Shown in pieces: positions 7,373-12,830 of a DNA stretch of 12,830 bases. Made by a program: the position numbers and the translations under genes. Source of the DNA: DATAFF01 sp044870245 (GTDB taxonomy: Bacteria; Pseudomonadota; Alphaproteobacteria; Rhizobiales; Aestuariivirgaceae); assembly GCA_044870245.1 (NCBI GenBank), contig JBIOYR010000133.1, positions 1 through 12,830 of the forward strand. Reading direction: 5' to 3'. Positions within the stretch are counted from its first letter, which is position 1; each line of letters starts with the position of its first letter. The notes beneath the pieces are model-generated. The model was not told where the DNA came from. It made no database searches and saw only the letters and a list, made by a program, of their open reading frames with translations.

Positions 7373-7462
7373 CACAACATGAATCAGACCCGCTGATCGC
7401 TCATCGAGCAAGAGTCGCGGATTCAACGGCGGCCGCGGCCTGCCAGGGTCAAGCCATTGGAG

Positions 7463-7491
7463 TTGCTGATCTTAATCGGTTCCTTTAAACT
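7463..7491 (+). promoter_or_regulatory. Weak candidate sigma-70 promoter for prkA
   Basis: TTGCTG (7463-7468) and TAAACT (7486-7491) are separated by 17 bases. The -35 matches consensus at three positions and the -10 at four. If used, the leader would be about 180 nt and would include the hairpin next to prkA. Low-confidence pattern match. Confidence 0.2.
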
Positions 7492-7625
7492 GGCCCAAAC
7501 TCCGCCGGAAAGCTGCTTGATCATACGTCTGCGACAATCAGCCTGACGCGAGCTGTGCAAATGACACCAAATTAATGAGACGTCTGGACCGGCTCGTGAT
7601 CTGCTGTCCCGCAGCGCGAAGAAAC

Positions 7626-7666
7626 CTTCGCCGCGTTCCCTAGTTGTGCTAGGGACCCAACCGAAG
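7626..7666 (+). promoter_or_regulatory. Two-tier hairpin in the prkA leader
   Basis: The inner stem is a perfect 7-bp inverted repeat, TCCCTAG (7637-7643) and CTAGGGA (7649-7655), around loop TTGTG. An outer stem CTTCG (7626-7630) with CGAAG (7662-7666) closes a symmetric 6x6 internal loop. The structure ends 10 nt before the prkA ATG and contains GAAG, the best-placed Shine-Dalgarno-like sequence, in its outer stem. The alternative AAGG (7671-7674) is only 2 nt from the ATG. Inference: it could tune prkA translation, or the inner palindrome could be a protein-binding site. Confidence 0.45.
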
Positions 7667-7676
7667 CGACAAGGCC

Positions 7677-9623
7677 ATGCTCGAACACAACGACCTGTTC
7701 TCGTCATTTGCCAAGTCTTACGACGCCAGGCGCGAGACAGAAATGTCGCTGTCGGAATATCTGGCGGGTTGCCGCGACGACCCGATGATGTATGCCGGAG
7801 CTCCGGAGCGGATCCTCGCCGCCATCGGCGAGCCTGAGCTCGTCGATACTTCGCGCGATCCGCGGTTCGGCCGCATCTTCATGAACCGGACGATTCGCGT
7901 CTATCCGGCATTCTCGGAATTCTACGGCATGGAGGAGACGATCGAGCGGATCGTCAGCTTCTTCCGCCATGCGGCGCAGGGCCTGGAGGAGCGAAAGCAG
8001 ATCCTCTATCTGCTCGGGCCGGTCGGCGGCGGCAAGTCCTCTCTCGCCGAGCGGCTCAAGGCGCTGATGGAGACCCATCCGATCTATGTGCTCAAGGCTG
8101 CGGGGCAGATCAGCCCGGTGTTCGAGAGCCCGCTCGGCCTGTTCGATCCGGATCAGATGGGCGAGAAGCTCGAGGACCGCTACGGGATCCCGCGGCGCCG
8201 GCTCAACGGCCTGATGAGCCCATGGGCGGTGAAGCGCCTGGACGAGTTCGGCGGCGACATCTCCAAGTTCAAGGTGATCAAGGTGAGGCCGTCGCGGCTG
8301 CGCCAGATCGCCGTCAGCAAGACCGAGCCGGGCGACGAGAACAACCAGGACATCTCCTCGCTGGTCGGCAAGGTCGATATCCGCAAGCTCGAGGCGCTGC
8401 CGCAGAACGATCCGGACGCCTACAGCTATTCGGGCGGCCTCAACCGGGCCAACCAGGGCATCCTCGAGTTCGTCGAGATGTTCAAGGCGCCGATCAAGAT
8501 GCTCCATCCGTTGCTGACCGCGACGCAGGAGGGCAACTACATCGGTACCGAGAATATCGGGGCCATTCCCTTCTCGGGCATCATCATGGCCCATTCCAAC
8601 GAAGCGGAGTGGCAGAGCTTCAAGACCAACAAGAACAACGAAGCCTTCATCGACCGCATCTATGTCATCAAGGTGCCGTACTGCCTGCGGGTCGCCGAGG
8701 AGCAGAAGATCTACGAGAAGCTGATCCGCGGGTCCGAGCTCGCCGATGCCTATTGCGCTCCGTCGACGCTCGAAATGCTGGCGCGTTTCTCGGTGCTGTC
8801 GCGGCTGCGCGAGCACGAGAACTCCGGGATCTTTTCGAAGATGCGGGTTTATGACGGCGAAAGCATCCGCGAGGTCGATCCGCGGGCCCGCAGCCTCCAG
8901 GAATACAAGGATGCAGCGGGTGTCAATGAGGGCATGGACGGCGTTTCGACGCGCTTTGCCTTCAAGGTGATGGCTGCGACCTTCAATCACGACACGATCG
9001 AGGTTGCGGCGGACCCCGTGCATCTCATGTATGTGCTGGAGCAGCACATCCGCCGCGAGCAGCTGCCGACCGAGATCGAGAAGCGCTATCTCGAATTCAT
9101 CAAGGCGGAGCTGGCGCCGCGCTACGCCGAGTTCATCGGCCATGAGATCCAGAAGGCCTATCTCGAATCCTATCACGATTACGGGCAGAACCTGTTCGAC
9201 CGTTATGTCGACTACGCCGACGCCTGGATCGAGGATCAGGACTTCAAGGACCCCGACACTGGACAGTTGCTCGATCGTGAACTGCTCAATCAGGAGCTGA
9301 CCAAGATCGAGAAACCGGCCGGTATCGCCAACCCGAAGGACTTCCGCAACGAGGTCGTCAAGTTCTCGCTGCGCTCGCGCGCCCAGAATGGCGGCAAGAA
9401 TCCGGCCTGGACCAGCTACGAGAAGATTCGCGAAGTGATCGAAAAGCGGATATTCTCCCAGGTAGAGGACCTGCTTCCCGTGATTTCCTTCGGCTCGAAG
9501 AAGGACGGGGAGACCGAAAAGAAGCATGACGACTTTGTCGCGCGCATGGTCGAGCGCGGCTACACCGAGCGGCAGGTCCGCCGGCTGGTCGAGTGGTACA
9601 TGCGCGTAAAACAGGCTGGCTGA
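7677..9623 (+). CDS. prkA: PrkA family AAA+ protein (serine protein kinase, YeaG type)
   Basis: A 648-residue cytosolic protein that is collinear over its whole length with E. coli YeaG as I remember that sequence. The N-terminal AAA+ module carries Walker A GPVGGGKSS (114-122) in the YLLGPVGGGKSSLAERLK block. It is followed by EPGDENNQDIS, the LVGKVDIRKLE segment, ANQGILEFVEMFKAPIK and the LLTATQEGNY region. The C-terminal part corresponds to the PrkA 'kinase' domain and ends in a HDDFVARMVERGYTERQVRRL block. The family is annotated as a serine kinase; work on Bacillus PrkA has also proposed ATP-dependent protease activity, so the true activity is debated. The start fits YeaG's N-terminus. 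The yeaH gene follows after 13 bases and spoVR after that, so this heads the stress and starvation operon. Confidence 0.96.
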   Translation: MLEHNDLFSSFAKSYDARRETEMSLSEYLAGCRDDPMMYAGAPERILAAIGEPELVDTSRDPRFGRIFMNRTIRVYPAFSEFYGMEETIERIVSFFRHAAQGLEERKQILYLLGPVGGGKSSLAERLKALMETHPIYVLKAAGQISPVFESPLGLFDPDQMGEKLEDRYGIPRRRLNGLMSPWAVKRLDEFGGDISKFKVIKVRPSRLRQIAVSKTEPGDENNQDISSLVGKVDIRKLEALPQNDPDAYSYSGGLNRANQGILEFVEMFKAPIKMLHPLLTATQEGNYIGTENIGAIPFSGIIMAHSNEAEWQSFKTNKNNEAFIDRIYVIKVPYCLRVAEEQKIYEKLIRGSELADAYCAPSTLEMLARFSVLSRLREHENSGIFSKMRVYDGESIREVDPRARSLQEYKDAAGVNEGMDGVSTRFAFKVMAATFNHDTIEVAADPVHLMYVLEQHIRREQLPTEIEKRYLEFIKAELAPRYAEFIGHEIQKAYLESYHDYGQNLFDRYVDYADAWIEDQDFKDPDTGQLLDRELLNQELTKIEKPAGIANPKDFRNEVVKFSLRSRAQNGGKNPAWTSYEKIREVIEKRIFSQVEDLLPVISFGSKKDGETEKKHDDFVARMVERGYTERQVRRLVEWYMRVKQAG

Positions 9624-9636
9624 GGCGGATGAAAAC

Positions 9637-10914
9637 GTGGCCATTCACATCGTCGACCGGCGCCTGAATCCGGGTAGCAAGAGTCTGGAAAATCGCCAGC
9701 GCTTTCTGCGTCGGGCCAAGGCGCTGGTTCAGGGGGCGGTGAAGAAATCGTCGCAGGACCGGGACATCAAGGATGTCCTGGAAGGCGGCGAGGTCAGTGT
9801 CCCGATCGATGGCATGGATGAGCCGCGCTTTCGCCGTGAGGGCGGCACGCGCGACATGGTGCTGCCCGGAAACAAGAAGTTCGTCGAAGGCGATATCCTT
9901 CCGCGGCCGAACCCGAGCGGCGGCAAGGGCAGGGGTGCGGGCGAGGGCGACAGCGAAGATACGTTCCGCTTCGTGCTCAGCCGCGACGAGTTCGTCGACC
10001 TGTTCCTCGACGACCTGGAACTACCCGATCTCGCCAAGCGAAAGCTCGCTGAGGTCGAAAGCCAGGGCATTCGCCGGGCGGGCTACACAACGTCCGGCTC
10101 GCCCGCCAATATTTCGGTGAGCCGAACTGTCAGTCGCGCTTTGGCGCGGCGCGTCGCGCTGCGGCGGCCGAGGCCGGAATTGCTGGCAGCCCTCGAGGCG
10201 GAGCTTGAGGATTGCAGCGACGAGGCGCGCCGCACCGAGCTGATGGCCGAGATCGAGGCCCTGAAGGCCAAGATCAAACGGATCCCGTTCATCGATCCGA
10301 TCGACATCCGCTACCGGCGTTTCGAGACGGTGCCGAAGCCGGTGGCGCAGGCCGTCATGTTCTGCCTGATGGACGTCTCCGGCTCGATGACCGAGCACAT
10401 GAAGGATCTCGCCAAGCGCTTCTACATGCTGCTCTACGTGTTCCTGAAGCGGCGCTATCGCCACGTCGAGATCGTTTTCATCCGGCATACCGACCGGGCC
10501 GAAGAGGTCGACGAGCAGACGTTCTTTTACGGACCGGCTTCCGGCGGCACGCTGGTATCGAGCGCGTTGCAGGCGATGCACGACATTGTGCGGTCGCGGT
10601 TCCGCCCCGACGACTGGAATATCTATGCCGCACAGGCTTCCGACGGCGACAATTCCTACGCGGACGGCGAGGTCACCAGCCGGCTCCTGACCGACAAGAT
10701 TCTGCCGGTCAGCCAGTTTTTTGCTTATCTGGAAGTCGGCCAGGAAAACGGCCTTAGCTACGAAATGCCCAATTCGTCGCTGTGGACCCTTTACGAGGGC
10801 CTGCGCGCGAGCGGCGCGCCGCTATCGATGCGCAAGGTCAACGAACGCAGCGAGATATTCCCGGTGTTTCATGATCTCTTCCAGCGTCGTGGCCCGCAAG
10901 AAAGGACCGCGTGA
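9637..10914 (+). CDS. yeaH: YeaH/YhbH family protein (DUF444), VWA-like
   Basis: A 425-residue cytosolic protein of the DUF444 family (E. coli YeaH, Bacillus YhbH). It begins with the typical IVDRRLNPGSKSLENRQRFLRR block (residues 5-26). A Gly-rich low-complexity linker lies near residues 94-104, a short charged and potentially coiled segment near 183-215, and a von Willebrand A-like domain follows. MIDAS-type metal residues are visible: DVSGSM (246-251), the SGGTLVSS threonine (305) and ASDGDN (334-339). I use the GTG start at 9637 because homologues begin just before the VDRRL motif and a GAGG/GGAT purine stretch lies upstream. Family knowledge: it works with PrkA in sustained starvation responses, but its biochemical role is not settled. 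Its stop overlaps the spoVR start by one base. Confidence 0.94.
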   Translation: MAIHIVDRRLNPGSKSLENRQRFLRRAKALVQGAVKKSSQDRDIKDVLEGGEVSVPIDGMDEPRFRREGGTRDMVLPGNKKFVEGDILPRPNPSGGKGRGAGEGDSEDTFRFVLSRDEFVDLFLDDLELPDLAKRKLAEVESQGIRRAGYTTSGSPANISVSRTVSRALARRVALRRPRPELLAALEAELEDCSDEARRTELMAEIEALKAKIKRIPFIDPIDIRYRRFETVPKPVAQAVMFCLMDVSGSMTEHMKDLAKRFYMLLYVFLKRRYRHVEIVFIRHTDRAEEVDEQTFFYGPASGGTLVSSALQAMHDIVRSRFRPDDWNIYAAQASDGDNSYADGEVTSRLLTDKILPVSQFFAYLEVGQENGLSYEMPNSSLWTLYEGLRASGAPLSMRKVNERSEIFPVFHDLFQRRGPQERTA

Positions 10915-12458
10915 TGACCGCGACCGACCAGTTGCTGTTTGAGGGCGCCGACTGGGACTTCCGGACGCTGCAGCGGATCTGCGACGCCTGCGAGCAGGTC
11001 GCGCGGGACGAGTTGGGGCTCGATGTCTATCCCAACCAGATCGAGGTCATCACCGCCGAGCAGATGCTGGACGCCTATTCGTCGGTCGGCATGCCGCTGT
11101 TCTACAAGCATTGGTCATTCGGCAAGCACTTTGCCTTTCAGGAGGCATCCTATCGCAAGGGGCTGATGGGGCTGGCCTACGAGATCGTCATCAACTCGTC
11201 GCCGTGCATTTCCTACCTGATGGAAGAAAACACGGCGACGATGCAGACGCTCGTCATCGCGCACGCCGCTTTCGGCCACAATCATTTCTTCAAGAATAAC
11301 TATCTGTTCAAGCAATGGACCGACGCCGACGGCATTCTCGATTATCTCGAATTCGCCAAGCGCTACGTGGCGCATTGCGAGGAGCGCCACGGCCGGCTGG
11401 CGGTCGAGCACACGCTCGATGCCGCGCACGCGCTGATGTCGCACGGCATCGATCGCTATCCCGGCAAGAAGAGTCTCGATCTTCGCGCCGAGGAAAAGCG
11501 AGCGGGCAGGCGCCGCGCCCATGAGGAGAGCGCTTTCAACGATTTGTGGCGCACCGTTCCAGGCGGCAAAGTGAAGAGCGACGCGATACTGGACGTCGAG
11601 CGCCGACGCCAGATGCTCGGCCTGCCGCAGGAAAACCTGCTGTATTTTCTGGAGAAGACGGCGCCGCGCCTGCGGCCCTGGCAACGCGAGATACTGCGGA
11701 TCGTGCGGCACATCGCGCAGTATTTCTATCCGCAGAGCCAGACCAAGGTGATGAACGAGGGCACCGCGACCTACGTCCACTATCGCATCCTGAGCCGGCT
11801 GCATCAGCAGGGGCGGCTGACCGACGGCAATTTCCTCGAGTTCCTGCAGTCGCACACCAACGTCGTGTTCCAGCCCGAGTTCGACGACCCGCGCTATTCC
11901 GGCTTCAATCCGTATGCGCTGGGATTTGCCATGATGCAGGACATCGAACGCATCGTCACCGATCCGGACGCCGAGGATCGCGAGTGGTTTCCCGATATCG
12001 CCGGCAAGGGCGATGCGATGGCTGTGTTGCGCGACATCTGGGCCAATTATCGCGATGAAAGCTTCATCAGCCAGTTCATGAGCCCGCGGCTGATGCGGCA
12101 CTTCCGCCTGTTCCATCTGCACGACGATCCAGAGGATCGCGCCGGCATCCTGGTCGACGCCATCCACAACGAACGCGGCTACCGCCGGCTGCGGCGCGAA
12201 CTGTCGCGGCAGTACGACGTCGGCTTCATCGACCCGAACATCGAAGTCGTCGATGTCGACCTTGCCGGTGATCGCCGCCTGATGCTGCGCCACACCGTGG
12301 TGAAGGGCGCCCAGCTCACCGAAGCGGACACCAAGCGCGTGTTGCAGCACCTCGCCGATCTCTGGAGCTACGACGTGTCGCTCTCCGAGGTCGACACATC
12401 AGGCAAGGTGTTGAAGGAATACGTCGCAAACCCGCGGAACATCGCCGTGGCGGCGTAG
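10914..12458 (+). CDS. spoVR: SpoVR family protein (YcgB type)
   Basis: A 514-residue cytosolic protein of the SpoVR/YcgB family, named from a Bacillus spore-cortex gene but widespread in non-sporulating proteobacteria. Diagnostic blocks include YPNQIEVITAEQMLDAY (39-55), MPLFYKHWSFGKHF (60-73), SSPCISYLMEEN (95-106), IAHAAFGHNHFFKNN (115-129) and, later, PQSQTKVMNEGTATYVHY. The conserved His/Glu pattern suggests a metal or catalytic site, but no activity is established. The ATG at 10914 shares one base with the TGA of the preceding gene (TGATG), with AAAGGA upstream; a GTG three bases earlier is possible. It completes the prkA-yeaH-spoVR triad. The sequence after it contains palindromic repeats but no T-rich intrinsic terminator. 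Confidence 0.96.
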   Translation: MTATDQLLFEGADWDFRTLQRICDACEQVARDELGLDVYPNQIEVITAEQMLDAYSSVGMPLFYKHWSFGKHFAFQEASYRKGLMGLAYEIVINSSPCISYLMEENTATMQTLVIAHAAFGHNHFFKNNYLFKQWTDADGILDYLEFAKRYVAHCEERHGRLAVEHTLDAAHALMSHGIDRYPGKKSLDLRAEEKRAGRRRAHEESAFNDLWRTVPGGKVKSDAILDVERRRQMLGLPQENLLYFLEKTAPRLRPWQREILRIVRHIAQYFYPQSQTKVMNEGTATYVHYRILSRLHQQGRLTDGNFLEFLQSHTNVVFQPEFDDPRYSGFNPYALGFAMMQDIERIVTDPDAEDREWFPDIAGKGDAMAVLRDIWANYRDESFISQFMSPRLMRHFRLFHLHDDPEDRAGILVDAIHNERGYRRLRRELSRQYDVGFIDPNIEVVDVDLAGDRRLMLRHTVVKGAQLTEADTKRVLQHLADLWSYDVSLSEVDTSGKVLKEYVANPRNIAVAA

Positions 12459-12473
12459 CGGGCCGGCATCATC

Positions 12474-12511
12474 TCATGGTGAGGAGCTGCGTCGGCGGCG
12501 TCTGGAACCAT
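12474..12511. repeat. REP-like intergenic palindrome
   Basis: ATGGT (12476-12480) and ACCAT (12507-12511) form the ends of a dispersed-repeat-like unit, with GAGGAGC near the left and GCGTCTGGAA near the right. Its right end (12498-12511) matches, at 11 of 14 positions, the reverse complement of the half-unit at 12530-12543. The pattern resembles the abundant 'CATCCTTCGAGACGC' repeats of rhizobial genomes, recalled from memory and not searched. Confidence 0.55.
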
Positions 12512-12526
12512 TTGTCCCTTCTGCCC

Positions 12527-12543
12527 TTCATCCTTCGAGACGC
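12527..12543. repeat. Half REP-like unit, apparently truncated
   Basis: TTCATCCTTCGAGACGC is one end of a common alphaproteobacterial intergenic repeat in inverted orientation relative to 12498-12511. The rest of the unit is absent. Thirteen bases later the composite palindrome begins, as if this unit had been interrupted or deleted. Confidence 0.5.
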
Positions 12544-12555
12544 ACGTTCCGTACC

Positions 12556-12644
12556 CGTCATGGCCGGGCTTGTCCCGGCCATCCACGTCTTTGTTGGCCG
12601 TGGCACCAAGAATGTGGATGCCCGGCACAAGGCCGGGCATGACG
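12556..12644. repeat. Composite REP-like inverted repeat with two hairpins
   Basis: An 89-bp imperfect inverted repeat: the CGTCATG end at 12556 is mirrored by CATGACG ending at 12644. Each arm is itself a perfect hairpin, GGCCGGG/CCCGGCC around CTTGT (12562-12580) and GCCCGGC/GCCGGGC around ACAAG (12620-12638). ATCCAC and GTGGAT lie inside. It sits between the convergent spoVR and 2-oxoacid:ferredoxin oxidoreductase genes, a usual place for bacterial interspersed mosaic-type elements. It may act as a weak bidirectional terminator or mRNA stabiliser, but lacks T-tracts. Confidence 0.85.
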
Positions 12645-12675
12645 GTGAGTTAGTACTAAAGGCCGTGATCCAGAC

Positions 12676-12830
12676 CTACCGCAGGCTGGCGTTGATTTTC
12701 TCCAGCGCCGCCGTGCCGGGGCAGAGATCCTCGGCTTCCAGTTTGTTCAGCGGCGTCTCGACGGTGTCGAGATGGGCATGCAGGTCTTCCGCATCGGGAT
12801 CGACATAGAGCAGCCCGGTGACCACCTGGC
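12676..12830 (-). CDS. korB: 2-oxoacid:ferredoxin oxidoreductase subunit beta, C-terminal end (5' truncated)
   Basis: Reading the minus strand from the right edge gives 50 codons and a TAG stop at 12678-12676. The peptide contains VTGLLYVDPDAEDLHAHLD, then VETPLNKL, then EDLCPGTAALEKINASLR. This matches my recollection of the C-terminus of the thiamine-diphosphate-binding beta subunit of 2-oxoglutarate (2-oxoacid):ferredoxin oxidoreductase, especially YVDP...DLH...PLN and LCPG..ALE..N..LR. The complete enzyme converts a 2-oxoacid and CoA to acyl-CoA and CO2 while reducing ferredoxin. The catalytic part lies outside the window, with the alpha subunit probably further right. The gene converges with spoVR. 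It has no start codon here and is short, so it is easily missed. Confidence 0.85.
   Translation of the reverse strand, partial: QVVTGLLYVDPDAEDLHAHLDTVETPLNKLEAEDLCPGTAALEKINASLR

Larger units (their letters stand above)
7373..7676. other. Intergenic region upstream of the prkA operon
   Basis: This 304-bp stretch holds no credible gene. Left to right it contains a GGCCGCGGCC palindrome (7431-7440), a weak candidate promoter (7463-7491) and a two-tier hairpin abutting prkA (7626-7666). No intrinsic terminator for the DUF502 gene is visible. I found no GGAAC on the + strand, so a classical EcfG-type general-stress -35 element is not evident, although such control would be expected for this operon. 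Confidence 0.6.

Noticed and set aside
7704..9644. 646-codon open frame on the minus strand opposite prkA
   Set aside because: It is the antisense shadow of a well-conserved gene in GC-rich DNA, where the complementary frame commonly lacks stops. The peptide is rich in Leu, Arg, Asp and His with no recognisable domain.
12368..12640. Minus-strand 90-codon frame beginning MPGLVPGIH
   Set aside because: Its first half is the translation of the REP-like palindrome, a peptide pattern often mis-annotated in rhizobial genomes, and its second half runs into the end of spoVR.
12476..12808. Plus-strand 110-codon frame containing MAGLVPAIHVF
   Set aside because: Also a translation of the palindromic repeat, and it overlaps the 2-oxoacid:ferredoxin oxidoreductase C-terminus on the other strand.
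1..12830. CRISPR array, tRNA/rRNA genes, transposases, toxin-antitoxin or phage defence genes
   Set aside because: I looked on both strands and saw no spaced direct repeats, RNA-gene signatures or such protein families.

Overview
The window is GC-rich, densely coded DNA with alphaproteobacterial gene content. Palindromic intergenic repeats near the right end resemble those that litter Hyphomicrobiales (Rhizobiales) genomes, so a Bradyrhizobium-like or related soil rhizobial lineage is the best guess. That placement rests on recognising protein families and repeats, not on a database search. No rRNA, tRNA, CRISPR array, transposase or phage gene was seen.

Left half (1-5419, + strand): a carbohydrate uptake and metabolism operon. 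It starts inside a family-1 solute-binding protein, then encodes one MalF/UgpA-type permease, a MalK/UgpC-type ATPase, a BtpA/SgcQ-family TIM-barrel protein and an FGGY carbohydrate kinase, and ends at a strong intrinsic terminator (5391-5419). The kinase and the BtpA protein are almost translationally fused (1-nt gap). They probably act in sequence on an imported sugar or polyol whose identity cannot be read from the sequence. No MalG-type second permease and no transcriptional regulator is visible. Converging on this operon from the minus strand is a mandelate-racemase-type enolase-superfamily enzyme (5418-6521), a probable sugar-acid dehydratase or racemase that may belong to the same catabolic unit.

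Middle (6522-7676): a short divergent promoter region, a two-helix DUF502 membrane protein, and a 304-bp intergenic stretch. That stretch ends in a two-part hairpin immediately upstream of prkA.

Right half (7677-12458, + strand): the conserved stress and starvation triad prkA - yeaH/yhbH (DUF444) - spoVR, with 13-nt and 1-nt-overlap junctions, so almost certainly one operon. All three are full length with their diagnostic motifs intact.

Right edge (12459-12830): a cluster of REP-like palindromes lies between convergent genes. One composite element (12556-12644) has two hairpins in opposite orientation that differ by exactly two compensatory base-pair flips. The window closes with the C-terminal 50 codons of a minus-strand 2-oxoacid:ferredoxin oxidoreductase beta subunit, which is too short and edge-truncated to stand out as an ORF.

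The least understood biology here is the ABC/BtpA/FGGY cassette, possibly with the enolase. The structured prkA leader and the covarying repeat are the most interesting non-coding signals.
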